From: Azospira restricta
GTDB taxonomy: Bacteria; Pseudomonadota; Gammaproteobacteria; Burkholderiales; Rhodocyclaceae
Assembly (NCBI RefSeq): GCF_016858125.1
Contig: NZ_CP064781.1
Location: 3,357,501 to 3,421,500 of the forward strand
Direction of reading: 5' to 3'
DNA length: 64,000 nucleotides
Shown here in pieces: positions 25,881 through 39,524 of the stretch (the stretch's first letter is position 1; the number at the start of each line of letters is the position of its first letter). The translations under genes were made by a program, and so were the position numbers. A model generated the notes under the pieces. It searched no databases, was not told where the DNA came from, and saw only the letters and a program-made list of their open reading frames with translations.

Positions 25881-26942
25881 ATGAGAATTACCAGCGCCGA
25901 GATGCAGATGGCGACGACCCATGCATCGCAACAGCACCGCGAAGTCCGCGAATCCCTGCGCATGTGGGTCGGCGAGCGCCGCCCCGAGGTCGAGGGCGGC
26001 GGCCGCAGCCGCCCGCCCGGCGAGCAGGTGACGATCTCGGACGCCGGCCGCGCCGCGCAGTCGGGTGAGGCCGAGGCCATCGACGAGGCGCTCGAGGCCG
26101 CCGAGAACGACCCGCGCCTGCTCCTGCTGCGGGAAATGATCCGGATACTGACCGGCAAGGAGGCGCACGTCTTCGACGCCCACGAGCTCGCGCCGCGCCG
26201 CGACGGCGAACTGCCGGAGGCGACCGCGACCGGCGCCGCCAACGCCGCACCGCCGTCCCGCCCGGAGGGCTTCGGCGTCGAGTACGACTACCACGAGTCG
26301 TACCGCGAAAGCGAGCTGACCACCTTCGCGGCGAGCGGCATCGTGCGCACCGCCGACGGCCGCGAGATCGCGTTCAAGGTCGATCTCGCGATGTCGCGCA
26401 GCTACTACGAGGAAAGCAACGTCAGCCTGCGCCTCGGCGACGCCGCCCGCCCGCAGAAGGACCCGCTGGTCGTCAATTTCGCCGGCAGCGCCGCGCAGTT
26501 GAGCGAGCAGCGCTTCAGCTTCGACCTCGACGCCGACGGCAGCGCCGACAGCATCAACCGGCTTGCCGGCGGCAGCGGCTTCCTCGCGCTCGACCGCAAC
26601 GGCGACGGCCGCATCAACGACGGCCGCGAGCTGTTCGGCGCACAGAGCGGCGACGGCTTCGCCGACCTCGCCGCCTTCGACGGCGACGGCAACGGCTGGA
26701 TCGACGAGGCCGACGCCGTCTATGCGCAGCTGCGCGTGTGGACGCCGGATGCGACCGGCGGCGGCGAGCTGAAAACCCTGCCGCAGGCGGACGTCGGGGC
26801 GATCGCGCTGGCCCGCGTGGCGACGCCGTTCGCGCTGCGCGACGCCGGCAACGACAGCCTCGGCCAGGTGCGCACGAGCGGCGTCTTTTTGCACGAAAGC
26901 GGCGGCGCTGGCACAATCCAGCAGATCGACCTGAGCGTCTGA
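25881..26942 (+). CDS. Uncharacterised protein with EF-hand-like calcium loops
   Basis: 353 residues, no signal peptide or membrane segment. Three calcium-loop-like stretches are clear: DLDADGSAD (215-223), [13 protein letters not shown] (238-250) and [12 protein letters not shown] (267-278), spaced like dockerin/EF-hand repeats. The region 130-200 ([30 protein letters not shown]) is a conserved module seen in proteobacterial proteins of unknown function that carry such loops. The first 60 residues are polar and flexible. It is a single gene 165 bases after hemH. Calcium binding is inferred from motif only and no function is assigned. Confidence 0.7.
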   Translation: MRITSAEMQMATTHASQQHREVRESLRMWVGERRPEVEGGGRSRPPGEQVTISDAGRAAQSGEAEAIDEALEAAENDPRLLLLREMIRILTGKEAHVFDAHELAPRRDGELPEATATGAANAAPPSRPEGFGVEYDYHESYRESELTTFAASGIVRTADGREIAFKVDLAMSRSYYEESNVSLRLGDAARPQKDPLVVNFAGSAAQLSEQRFSFDLDADGSADSINRLAGGSGFLALDRNGDGRINDGRELFGAQSGDGFADLAAFDGDGNGWIDEADAVYAQLRVWTPDATGGGELKTLPQADVGAIALARVATPFALRDAGNDSLGQVRTSGVFLHESGGAGTIQQIDLSV

Positions 26943-27033
26943 CCCCGCCCCCGCGGGTCGGCGTCCTCAGGCGCGGCACCGGGCGCAGAACCGGGCCGCA
27001 ACGACAACGACGGGCATAGGGAGGCCCGCTTCA

Positions 27034-28644
27034 ATGTCCAACTGGAAAATCTGGCTGCGGCTGACCGCAGCGATCTGGCTCGTGCTGGTCGTCGTGTGGA
27101 CCGGCATGATCGCCTGGGAAAGCGCCGTCAACCGCGAGACCGCCATCCGCCAGGCGCAGGCATTCGCCGGCAGCATCCACGAGATGACGATGGCCGGCCT
27201 GACCGGGATGATGATCACCGGCACCGTCGGCCAGCGCGAGGTCTTCCTCGACCAGATCAAGCAGCTGTCGATCATCAAGGACCTGCACGTCGCGCGCTCG
27301 GAGGCGGTGGTCAAGCTGTACGGCCCCGACACCAAGTCGAACCGCCAGCTCGACGCCGTCGAGCAGCAGGTGATGGTCTCCGGCCGGCCCTACGTGCAGG
27401 CCGACCGCGCCGGCGACAGCTCCTTCCTGCGCGTGGTCACGCCGACCAAGGCGGCGAAGGACTACCTCGGCAAGGACTGTCTGGCGTGCCATCAGGTGCC
27501 CGAGGGTACCGTCCTCGGCGTCGTCAGCATGAAGGTCTCGCTGGACGAGGTGGAGGACGAGGTCGCCAGCTTCCGCCTGAAGATCTCGGCCGCCGCCGCC
27601 GGCGTCAGCGTGCTGCTGCTGGCGGTGATCTGGCTGCTGACCCGCCATTTCGTCACCGAGCCGCTGCAGCAGCTGACCGACGGGCTGGCCGACATCGCCC
27701 GCGGCGAGGGGGACCTCACGCGGCGGCTGCCGGTCAAGGGCCGCGACGAGATCGGCCAGGCCGCGGCGATCTTCAACGAGATGATGGAGAACTTCTGCCG
27801 CCTGGTCCGTCAGGTCAGCGATTCGGCGCGCCACGTGTCGGCGCAGGCGCACGAACTGTCGGCCGCGTCGCGCCAGGTCACCGATGCCTCGCACCGGCAG
27901 AACGGGCAGGCGGCGCAGGCCGCCGACGCGGTCGAATCGATGCTGCAGAGCATCACCGCGATCGCCGAGAACGCCGACCGCGTCAACCACCAGTCGCAGG
28001 AAAGCCTGCGCCGCGCCGGAGAAGGCAGCGCCAGCCTAGCCCGCCTGCTGCGCGAGATGTCCGAGGTCGGGCAGACGGTGCGGCTCACCGCCGACACGGT
28101 CGACGAATTCGTGCGCAGCACCGAGGCGATCGGCAAGATGACGCAGGAGGTCAAGGCCATCGCCGAGCAGACCAACCTGCTCGCGCTCAACGCCGCGATC
28201 GAGGCGGCGCGAGCCGGCGAGGCCGGCCGCGGCTTCGCCGTCGTCGCCGACGAGGTGCGGAAGCTGGCCGAGAAATCGGCGCTGTCGGCACAGGAGATCG
28301 ACCGCATCACCGCCACCCTGTCCGGGCAGGCGGCAACCGTGCACCAGGCGATCCACGACGGGCTGCAGCACATCGACGCCAGCCAGGGAACGATCGGCTC
28401 GGTCGCCGACATCCTACAGGCGACCAACGGCTCGGTCAGCGCGGTCGGCGACGGGCTGGACGCGATCGCCCGCGCCACCGACGCGCAGCGGCAGACCAGC
28501 CGCAGCGTCGCCGACAGCATCGAGGCGATCGCCTCGCGGGCGCAGGAGAACAACCGCGCGGTGGAGCAGACGGCGAGCGCCGCGGCGGCGCTGGAGTCGC
28601 TGGCGCAGGGACTGCAGTCGACGGTCGGACGCTTCAAGGTGTGA
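27034..28644 (+). CDS. Methyl-accepting chemotaxis protein with periplasmic c-type heme motif
   Basis: 536 residues. TM1 is about 10-28 and TM2 about 183-203, bounding a periplasmic sensor domain of about 155 residues. That domain contains CLACH (149-153), a CxxCH c-type heme attachment site, in the context [22 protein letters not shown] domain (204-258) and a full MCP signalling domain with hairpin tip [19 protein letters not shown] follow. Heme-containing MCP sensors of this layout are known from Geobacter and Desulfovibrio (DcrA-like) and respond to redox state or oxygen. I see no C-terminal receptor-methylase-binding pentapeptide. It lies between the EF-hand protein and a convergent kinase gene. 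Confidence 0.88.
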   Translation: MSNWKIWLRLTAAIWLVLVVVWTGMIAWESAVNRETAIRQAQAFAGSIHEMTMAGLTGMMITGTVGQREVFLDQIKQLSIIKDLHVARSEAVVKLYGPDTKSNRQLDAVEQQVMVSGRPYVQADRAGDSSFLRVVTPTKAAKDYLGKDCLACHQVPEGTVLGVVSMKVSLDEVEDEVASFRLKISAAAAGVSVLLLAVIWLLTRHFVTEPLQQLTDGLADIARGEGDLTRRLPVKGRDEIGQAAAIFNEMMENFCRLVRQVSDSARHVSAQAHELSAASRQVTDASHRQNGQAAQAADAVESMLQSITAIAENADRVNHQSQESLRRAGEGSASLARLLREMSEVGQTVRLTADTVDEFVRSTEAIGKMTQEVKAIAEQTNLLALNAAIEAARAGEAGRGFAVVADEVRKLAEKSALSAQEIDRITATLSGQAATVHQAIHDGLQHIDASQGTIGSVADILQATNGSVSAVGDGLDAIARATDAQRQTSRSVADSIEAIASRAQENNRAVEQTASAAAALESLAQGLQSTVGRFKV

Positions 28645-28678
28645 GCGCCGCCCGGGCCGGCGGCGGCTTCGGCCCCGA

Positions 28679-30031
28679 TCAGGGTAGCAGTTCGAGGTCG
28701 AACTTGCCGGCGGCGAACGGCGCCGACGATTCGGCGCTGACCGCACGCTGCCCCTGCTGCGACAGGATGCGGTCGGCCTCGGCGAGGCGGTCGAGGACGC
28801 GCTCGATCAGCGCCTTGTGGAAGCGCTCCTGGACCTCCTCCGAGCTCAGCCCGAGCGCCGCCGGATTGACCTCGAGGAACAGCGTCGGCTCCAGCGTCAC
28901 CACGCTCGCCCGCCGCTTGTGGTTCTTCGGGTGCAGGTAGGCCATCTCGCCGACCACCTCGCCCTCGCCCAGGCGGCAGATCGCCCGCCCGTCCGCCGAC
29001 ACCTCGGCATAGCCCTTGACGATGATGCCGAAATGGCGACTCTCGTCGCCTTCCTGCATCAGCATCACCTTCGCCGCGATCTCGCGCCAGACGCAGATGC
29101 GCAGCACCTCCCAGATCTCGATGTCCTCGAAATCGGCGAAGAACGGCAACTCGCGCAGCATCCGGAAATGCTCGGTATCCTCCTGCGTCTCGTGCTCCTC
29201 GAGGATCTGGTAGCGCACCGCGGAGAGGTCCTTGGCGAACTCGGCGCCGTTCTTGTAGCGGTTGTAGAGATCCTTCTCGAGCGCCTTCTTCAGGATCGGG
29301 TCGAGCCCCGGCGGTAGATTCGGGTTGAGCGCGCAGATCGACGGCGTGTCCTGGTTGATGATGCGGTAGACCAGCGTCGCCGGGTTGTTGGCGCGGAACG
29401 GCAGGCGGCCGGTCAAGAGCTGGAAGAGGACGACGCCGAGCGAGTAGAGGTCGGTCTTCTGGTTGAGCGGATAGGCCTTGATCTGCTCCGGCGACATGTA
29501 GGCCGGCGAGCCGACGCCCATGATGAAGGTCGAATTGCCCCCCTCCTCCCGCTGCAGGTTGAGCGACAGGCCGAAATCGGTGATCTTCGGCTCGTCGTCG
29601 GCAGTGACGAGGATGTTGGCCGGCTTGATGTCGCGGTGGATGACCCCCTGCCGGTAGGCGTAGTCGAGCGCCAGCGCGCACTTGAAGACGATGCCGATGA
29701 CGCGGTGCAGCGGCAGCAGCTTGCTGATCGAGACGAACTGGTCGAGCGGCGTGCCGTCGACGTACTCCATGACCAGGTAGGCACGCTCGCTCTCGATCAT
29801 CGCGTCGTAGACGCGGACGATGTTCGGGTGCTCGAGGCGCCGGCCGACGCCGCCCTCGGTGTTGAACAGCTTGAGCAGCCGCCGCGACATCGCGGCGTTG
29901 TCGCTGTCCAGCCGGATCACCTTGACCGCCACCTCGCGCCCGGCATCGGGGTCGCGGCACAGATAGACGGTCGCCGTCGCCCCTTTGCCGAGGGTTCGCT
30001 GGACCTCGTATTTGCCGATGCGCTCCGTCAT
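28679..30031 (-). CDS. Serine/threonine protein kinase with C-terminal cyclic-nucleotide-binding domain
   Basis: 450 residues. The Hanks-type kinase domain (7-265) is complete: glycine loop [10 protein letters not shown]37 in VAVKVI, catalytic HRDIKPAN (D134) and DFG (152-154), then SPAYMSPEQ. After a linker, residues 290-400 form a cyclic-nucleotide-binding fold with a phosphate-cassette-like [16 protein letters not shown], where the arginine expected to hold the nucleotide phosphate is kept. No membrane segment is seen, so it is cytoplasmic, unlike PknB. The start at 30029-30031 gives the kinase N-terminus directly. A kinase gated by cAMP or c-di-nucleotide is inferred, not shown. No phosphatase or FHA gene is adjacent. 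Confidence 0.9.
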   Translation of the reverse strand: MTERIGKYEVQRTLGKGATATVYLCRDPDAGREVAVKVIRLDSDNAAMSRRLLKLFNTEGGVGRRLEHPNIVRVYDAMIESERAYLVMEYVDGTPLDQFVSISKLLPLHRVIGIVFKCALALDYAYRQGVIHRDIKPANILVTADDEPKITDFGLSLNLQREEGGNSTFIMGVGSPAYMSPEQIKAYPLNQKTDLYSLGVVLFQLLTGRLPFRANNPATLVYRIINQDTPSICALNPNLPPGLDPILKKALEKDLYNRYKNGAEFAKDLSAVRYQILEEHETQEDTEHFRMLRELPFFADFEDIEIWEVLRICVWREIAAKVMLMQEGDESRHFGIIVKGYAEVSADGRAICRLGEGEVVGEMAYLHPKNHKRRASVVTLEPTLFLEVNPAALGLSSEEVQERFHKALIERVLDRLAEADRILSQQGQRAVSAESSAPFAAGKFDLELLP

Positions 30032-30087
30032 GAATTCAATCCTAGCAGGATCGCCGGCAGCGCAAAGCAAAAAAAATTCATCCGCCT

Positions 30088-30115
30088 CTTGAAAGCCCGC
30101 GCACCGCCCCAAGCT
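30088..30115 (+). promoter_or_regulatory. Sigma-32 heat-shock promoter of grpE
   Basis: CTTGAAA (30088-30094) followed after 12 bases by CCCCAAGCT (30107-30115) is close to the sigma-32 consensus CTTGAAA-N(11-16)-CCCCATNT. It lies 42 bases before the grpE ATG. Confidence 0.8.
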
Positions 30116-30157
30116 ATAGGCAACTTTCAACGAAAACCCGATCCCGATAGGCGCCAA

Positions 30158-30718
30158 ATGCAAGAACCGACCACGCCCCAGGACCCCCTGCTGCCGGACG
30201 CCGACACCCCGGAAACCGCCCAGGAGGTCGCCCCGGCCGCTGCCGCGGCGGCAGACAGCACCCCCAGCCTGGAAGAGCTGCTGCGCCAGGCCGAACTGCG
30301 CGCCGAGGAACACCATGACGCCTGGCTGCGTGCCAAGGCCGAGACCGAAAACACCCGCCGCCGCGCCCAGGAAGACATCGCCAAGGCGCACAAGTTCGCC
30401 GTCGAGAAGTTCGCCGGCGACCTGCTGGCGGTCAAGGACACGCTCGAAATGGCGCTCGCCGACCCCAACCCGGACAGCCTGCGCGCCGGCGTCGAGATGA
30501 CGCTGAAGAACCTCGTCGCCGCCTTCGACAAGGCCGCGATCGTCGAGCTGAACCCGGTCGGCGAGAAGTTCGACCCGCACAAGCACCAGGCAATGGCGAT
30601 GATCGACGCCGAGCAGCCGGCCAACACCGTCGTCCAGGTCTTCCAGAAGGGCTACCTGATCGCCGAGCGCACGCTGCGGCCGGCGATGGTGGCCGTCGCC
30701 AAGGCCAAGGACAGCTGA
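30158..30718 (+). CDS. grpE: Nucleotide exchange factor GrpE
   Basis: 186 residues. It releases ADP from DnaK. The first 45 residues are acidic and flexible, then a long coiled-coil helix (about 45-105) and the C-terminal beta domain with the signature [17 protein letters not shown] and [23 protein letters not shown]. It is the first gene of grpE-dnaK-dnaJ and has its own sigma-32 type promoter; dnaK has a second one. Confidence 0.96.
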   Translation: MQEPTTPQDPLLPDADTPETAQEVAPAAAAAADSTPSLEELLRQAELRAEEHHDAWLRAKAETENTRRRAQEDIAKAHKFAVEKFAGDLLAVKDTLEMALADPNPDSLRAGVEMTLKNLVAAFDKAAIVELNPVGEKFDPHKHQAMAMIDAEQPANTVVQVFQKGYLIAERTLRPAMVAVAKAKDS

Positions 30719-30724
30719 TCCGGC

Positions 30725-30752
30725 ATTGAAATCACTGATGCCACCCCCACTT
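30725..30752 (+). promoter_or_regulatory. Sigma-32 heat-shock promoter of dnaK
   Basis: ATTGAAA (30725-30731) and CCCCACTT (30745-30752) are 13 bases apart, close to the heat-shock consensus, in the spacer between grpE and dnaK. The -10 overlaps a small palindrome CACCC-CCACTT-GGGTG. Confidence 0.7.
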
Positions 30753-30792
30753 GGGTGACATCGCAAGACATTCTCTCGAAAGGAAAAAAGCA

Positions 30793-32727
<1,935 letters not shown>

Positions 32728-32736
32728 GGAACCAGG

Positions 32737-32781
32737 GGCCGGCGGCCGGGGGCGAGTAGAATCGCCCCCTGGCCGCCGGCC
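32737..32781 (+). repeat. Long hairpin in the dnaK-dnaJ spacer
   Basis: A 19-bp stem with a single bulged base (arms 32737-32755 and 32762-32781, loop GTAGAA) begins nine bases after the dnaK stop. No T-run follows. It could stabilise the dnaK message or cause partial termination and lower dnaJ output. Confidence 0.65.
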
Positions 32782-32829
32782 GCGTCGCATTTTCCAGCCC
32801 CTCACCCCGAGTCCCTAGCCCCTGCCCCC

Positions 32830-33968
<1,139 letters not shown>

Positions 33969-33972
<4 letters not shown>

Positions 33973-34115
33973 GCGAAGGGCGCGAGCCCTCGCCAAGAAG
34001 TACTCCCGGGGTGCGCCTGAGCGAAGGGCACCAGCCCTTCGCGAAGAAGTACTCCCGGGGTGCACCTGAGCGGAGGGCGCCAGCCCTTCGCGAAGAAGCC
34101 CCTCCTGGAGGGCGC
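33969..34115 (+). repeat. Tandem double-hairpin repeat (3 units) at the end of dnaJ
   Basis: Three units (33969-34016, 34017-34065, 34066-34115), each starting CTGAGC. Each has a stem-loop with variable but pairing arms (for example CGAAGGGC-ACCA-GCCCTTCG), then GAAGAAG and a second short palindrome GTACTCCCGGGGTGC. In unit 3 the second palindrome changes to GCCCCTCCTGGAGGGC but stays largely self-complementary. A partial fourth CTGAGC follows. The same family, inverted, occurs at the cysS end (37841-37983). The dnaJ stop codon is the TGA of unit 1. From here to 34247 I see no gene, only weak palindromes. Confidence 0.85.
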
Positions 34116-34247
34116 CTGAGCCCGCGCGGCGCCCGGGGCAGCCCGGCCGCCGCCCCCCTGTAAGACCCGTGTCAGCTTGCCGGGTCATCCTCTATTGCTG
34201 ACAGAACTGTAGCGCTCGTCTACAGACTAGGGAGAGGAGATACCACG

Positions 34248-35405
34248 ATGAGCTTGTTGCGCAAGGCGGCACGGTTCGCGCTGGCGGGCTGGCTGTGCGC
34301 CACCGCCGCTGTCGCCGCGGAAGTCGGCGTCACCGACAGCACGGTCACGATCGGCATGTCGTCGCCGTTCAGCGGCCCGAACGGCGCCTACGGCCTGGAA
34401 ATGAAGGAAGCCATCGGCGCCTACTTCGAGCACCTCAACAGGACCGGCGGCGTCAACGGCCGCAAGCTCGAACTGATCGCCCTCGACGACGGCTACGAAA
34501 CCGAGCGTACGGTCGCCAACACCCGCAAGCTGATCAACGAGCACGGCGTCTTCGCGCTGCTGCAGTACTACGGCTCGAGCCCGACGACGCAGGCGATGAA
34601 CGACGTCTTCGGCCCGGCCCGCGTGCCACTGGTCGGCACCATCTCCGGCGCCGGCACGATCCGCGTTTCGCCGCGCGAGAACGCGAACAACCGCTACATG
34701 TTCAACATCCGCGCCAGCTACGCCGACGAGACCGACGCCATCGTCAGCCAGCTGGTCTCGCTCGGGCTGAAGAACATCGCCGTCTTCTACCAGAACGACG
34801 GCTTCGGCCTGTCCGGCCTGGAGGGCGTCACCGCCGCGCTGAAAAAGCACAACGTCACGCCGTCCGCGGTCGGCACCGTCGAGCGCAACTCGCTCGACGT
34901 CGACGCGGCGGTGAAGGCGATCGCCAAGGCGGCGCCGCAGGCGGTGGTGATGGTCACGCTGTTCAAGCCGACCGCCGCCTTCGTCAAGGCCATGCGCAAG
35001 GCCGGCCAGAACCCGCAGTTCATGACGCTGTCGCCGGTCGGCGCCGACCTGCTGGCCAAGGAACTCGGCAACGACGCGCGCGGCATCGGCATCTCGCAGG
35101 TGATGCCCTATCCGTTCAACGACACGACGCCGGTGGTGCGCGAATACCAGCGCCTGCTGCAGGCGAAGAAGAACACCAACTATTCGTACTACGGCATCGA
35201 GGGCTACATCACCGCGAAGGTGCTGGTCGAGGCGATCCGCAAGACCGGCAAGGACCTCACGCGCGAAAAACTGGTGCAGACGCTGGAAGGCATGTCCAAC
35301 CTCGACGTCGGCGGCTATCGCGTCAATTTCTCGCCGAGCGAGCGCAGCGGCTCCAAGTATGTCGACCTGACAGTGATCGGCAGCGGCGGCCGCGTACTGC
35401 GCTGA
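34248..35405 (+). CDS. Periplasmic substrate-binding protein, branched-chain amino acid type (Peripla_BP_6)
   Basis: 385 residues with a signal peptide (cut near residue 24 after CATAAVAA). The mature part has the LivK-like type I binding fold: VTIGMSSPFSGPNGAYGLEM, GVNGRKLELIALDDGYE, then LLQYYGSSPTTQAM and IAVFYQNDGFG. Such proteins bind amino acids, amides or aromatic acids for ABC uptake. No permease or ATPase gene is nearby, so it is an orphan that must pair with a transporter elsewhere or act as a sensor partner. It is preceded by an AGGGAGAGGAG ribosome site and followed by a clear terminator. Confidence 0.88.
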   Translation: MSLLRKAARFALAGWLCATAAVAAEVGVTDSTVTIGMSSPFSGPNGAYGLEMKEAIGAYFEHLNRTGGVNGRKLELIALDDGYETERTVANTRKLINEHGVFALLQYYGSSPTTQAMNDVFGPARVPLVGTISGAGTIRVSPRENANNRYMFNIRASYADETDAIVSQLVSLGLKNIAVFYQNDGFGLSGLEGVTAALKKHNVTPSAVGTVERNSLDVDAAVKAIAKAAPQAVVMVTLFKPTAAFVKAMRKAGQNPQFMTLSPVGADLLAKELGNDARGIGISQVMPYPFNDTTPVVREYQRLLQAKKNTNYSYYGIEGYITAKVLVEAIRKTGKDLTREKLVQTLEGMSNLDVGGYRVNFSPSERSGSKYVDLTVIGSGGRVLR

Positions 35406-35425
35406 ACCGCCGACGCCCCCCGAAG

Positions 35426-35450
35426 AATCCCGCGGCAGCGGGATTTTTCT
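35426..35450 (+). terminator. Intrinsic terminator after the orphan binding protein gene
   Basis: An 8-bp stem AATCCCGC with GCGGGATT (loop GGCA) followed by TTTTCT, 20 bases after the stop codon. Confidence 0.85.
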
Positions 35451-35523
35451 TGCCGGCCGGCGTTGCCCGCGCCCCGGCCTGATGGCAAGATCGGCAACGC
35501 CGTCCAACCACACCGCCAACGCC

Positions 35524-37785
35524 ATGCGCCTCCTGCAGCTCGAACTCGACGCTCCCACCGACGACACCCTGGACCGGGCGGCGCGCACCATCACCAGCGA
35601 CGGCAAGGCGACGCGCTGTCGGACGGTGACGACCGCGCTGCGCCACCTGAACGCCGCCGGCGCCGCCTTCGACCTGGCACTGATCTGCGGCGACGACGCG
35701 CAGGCGCTGCTCGGCGCCTATAGCGCACTGGCCGCCTCCGGCCGCCTGCCGCCGACGCTGGTGCTGAGCGCGACGGCGTCGGTCGACACCGCGGTCAGCC
35801 TGCTCAAGGCCGGCGCCGACGACTTCATCGTCCGCGACGCAGCCGGCCACTGGGCCGAGCGCCTGACGGACGAGGCGGCGGCGCTGCAGACGCGGCGGCG
35901 CGCGCTGAGCGAACGCGCGCAGCTGGACGCCGAGTTGCGCGAAAGCGAACGCCGGCTGGCGCAGATCGTCGATGGCTCGTCGGTCGCCATGTTCGTGATC
36001 GACCAGCAGCACCGCGTCACTCACTGGAACCGCGCCTGCGAGGCGATGACCGGCATCGCCGCCGAGGACGTGATCGGCACCAGCGAGCAGTGGCGCGCGT
36101 TCTACGCGAAGAAGCGGCCGTGCATGGCCGACCTCGTCCTCGACGGCGCGATCGAGTCGCGCTTCAACCGCTACTACGGCGACAAGGACTACCGGCGCTC
36201 GACGCTGATCCCCGGCTCCTACGAGGCCGAGGACTTCTTCCCCAATTTCGGCGACTGCGGCCGCTGGCTGTTCTTCACCGCGGCGCCGCTCCACGACAGC
36301 CACGGCAACGTCGTCGGCGCAATCGAGACGCTGCAGGACGTCACCGCGCAGAAACGGGCGGAGGTCGCGCTCGGCGAACGCGAGACGCTGCTGCGTCAGA
36401 TCATCCAGTGCAGCTCGGTGGCAACCTTCGTGATCGACCGCGAGCACCGCATCACGCACTGGAACCGTGCCGCCGAAATCCTCCTCGGCCGCAGCGCGGA
36501 CAGCGCGATCGGCGCCCGCGACCTCGCGCACGAGGTGTACCGCCGGGACCGCCCGGTGCTCGCCGACCTCGTCCTCGACGGCGCCGGCGACGAAGAGATC
36601 GCCCGCTATTACGACGGCCGCTACCGCCGATCGGCGACCATCGACGGCGCCTTCGAGGTCGAGGACTTCTTCCCCGACCTCGACGGCGGGCCGCGCTGGC
36701 TGCATTTCGCCGCGGCGCTGCTGCACGACGAGCAAGGACGGACGATCGGCGCGATCGAGACGCTGCTCGACATCAGCGAGCGCAAGCGGGCCGAGGAGCG
36801 CATCCAGGAAAGCGAGCGGCGGCTGGCGCAGATCATCGACGGCTCGGCGGTCGCCGCCTTCGTCGTCGACCAGACGCACCGCGTCACCCACTGGAACCGC
36901 GCCTGCGCGGCGCTGACCGGCGTGCCGGCGAGCGAGGTGATCGGCACCCGCCAGCAGTGGCGCGCCTTCTACCCCGCCGAGCGTCCCTGCCTCGCCGACC
37001 TGGTCGTCGACGGCGCGGTCGAGGAGAAGCTGTCGCGCTACTACCTGAACAAGCAGTTCCACCGCTCGCAGATCGTCGAGGGCGGCTACGAGGCGCAGGA
37101 CTTCTTCGCCAACTTCGGCAACAGCGGCCGCTGGCTGTACTTCACCGCGGCGCCGCTGCGCAACGCGCAGGGCGAGATCGTCGGCGCCATCGAGACGCTG
37201 CAGGACATCACCGAGCAGAAACGCGCCGAGGAGAACCTGCGCCAGAGCGAGGAGCGCTACCGCGTGCTGTCGATCACCGACGGCATGACCGGCCTCTACA
37301 ACGCCCGCCATTTCGCGCAGCGCCTGCGCGAGGAGATGGACCGCTGCCAGCGCTACCAGCACCCGCTGGCGCTGATGCTGATGGACATCGACAACTTCAA
37401 GCAGTTCAACGACCGCTACGGCCACGTCGAGGGCGACCAGGTGCTGATCCGCCTCGCCGAGTGCATCACCGCCTGCCTGCGCCGCACCGACCAAGCCTTC
37501 CGCTACGGCGGCGAGGAGTTCGTCGTACTGTTGCCGGAGACCGAGATGGGCGAAGCGATCGCCGCCGCCGAGCGGGTGCGCGCGATGTTCGCCGGCAGCG
37601 AGATCCGGCCCGGCGACGGCAGCACCGTGTGCTGCACGGCGAGCATCGGCGTCACCACCTTCGTTGCCGGCGAGACGCCGCGCGACTTCGTCGCCCGCGC
37701 CGACAGCGGCACCTACGAGGCCAAGCGCCGCGGCAAGAACCGGGTGATCCGGATCGTGCCGGGGATGGGCAACATCGTCGACTGA
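35524..37785 (+). CDS. Diguanylate cyclase with receiver-like domain and three PAS domains
   Basis: About 753 residues from MRLLQLELD. An N-terminal receiver-like domain (1-125) has degenerate phospho-site residues. Three very similar PAS modules follow (starting near 140, 286 and 428), each with HRVTHWNRA or HRITHWNRA and a PAC-like end (IETLQDVTAQKRAE and variants), clear internal duplications. The C-terminal GGDEF domain has an intact GGEEF (about 662-666) and an upstream RxxD (RRTD) inhibitory site, so it should make c-di-GMP with product inhibition. No EAL domain or membrane segment. An ATG 14 codons upstream is in frame but that stretch uses rare codons. Ligand unknown. Confidence 0.9.
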   Translation: MRLLQLELDAPTDDTLDRAARTITSDGKATRCRTVTTALRHLNAAGAAFDLALICGDDAQALLGAYSALAASGRLPPTLVLSATASVDTAVSLLKAGADDFIVRDAAGHWAERLTDEAAALQTRRRALSERAQLDAELRESERRLAQIVDGSSVAMFVIDQQHRVTHWNRACEAMTGIAAEDVIGTSEQWRAFYAKKRPCMADLVLDGAIESRFNRYYGDKDYRRSTLIPGSYEAEDFFPNFGDCGRWLFFTAAPLHDSHGNVVGAIETLQDVTAQKRAEVALGERETLLRQIIQCSSVATFVIDREHRITHWNRAAEILLGRSADSAIGARDLAHEVYRRDRPVLADLVLDGAGDEEIARYYDGRYRRSATIDGAFEVEDFFPDLDGGPRWLHFAAALLHDEQGRTIGAIETLLDISERKRAEERIQESERRLAQIIDGSAVAAFVVDQTHRVTHWNRACAALTGVPASEVIGTRQQWRAFYPAERPCLADLVVDGAVEEKLSRYYLNKQFHRSQIVEGGYEAQDFFANFGNSGRWLYFTAAPLRNAQGEIVGAIETLQDITEQKRAEENLRQSEERYRVLSITDGMTGLYNARHFAQRLREEMDRCQRYQHPLALMLMDIDNFKQFNDRYGHVEGDQVLIRLAECITACLRRTDQAFRYGGEEFVVLLPETEMGEAIAAAERVRAMFAGSEIRPGDGSTVCCTASIGVTTFVAGETPRDFVARADSGTYEAKRRGKNRVIRIVPGMGNIVD

Positions 37786-37840
37786 GGGAAAGGAAGCGGC
37801 GGGCGGCGGACGCCGCCTGCCGTCGATGAGGCGCGCTCAG

Positions 37841-37979
37841 GCGCCCCCCCACGAGTACTTCTTCGTAATGCGCTAAGCGCATTACTCAGGCGCACCCCGA
37901 GAGTACTTCTTCGCAAGCGCTTTCGCGCTTGCTCAGGCGCACCCCGGGAGTACTTCTTCGCAAGCGCTTTCGCGCTTGC

Positions 37980-37983
<4 letters not shown>
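37841..37983 (-). repeat. Tandem double-hairpin repeat (3 units) at the end of cysS
   Basis: Read on the minus strand: units 37983-37937, 37936-37890 and 37889-37841, each CTGAG + hairpin + CGAAGAAGTACTC + G/C-rich end. The hairpin arms are GCAAGCGC/GCGCTTGC in the first two units and GTAATGCGC/GCGCATTAC in the third, so sequence changes on both arms together. The stop codon of cysS is the TGA of the first unit, exactly as for dnaJ in the other array. Confidence 0.85.
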
Positions 37984-39353
<1,370 letters not shown>

Positions 39354-39442
39354 CTGGCGCGCTCGCTCGGGCGCTCCGCGACGAGAAGCCGCGGGCCGTG
39401 GAAATATCCGGAAAGATGGGGCGGGGAAGACGGTTCCGGCGT

Positions 39443-39471
39443 TTGGGTTTCGCGACGCTTCTTGTTAGAAT
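39443..39471 (+). promoter_or_regulatory. Sigma-70 promoter before the TPR protein gene
   Basis: TTGGGT (39443-39448), 17 bases, TAGAAT (39466-39471), about 53 bases before the next ATG. It probably drives the run of genes from the TPR protein through lpxH. Confidence 0.6.
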
Positions 39472-39524
39472 TCGCCGGTTAAAGCCAGACCGCACAACCC
39501 AACCCGGCGAAGTATACCACATCG

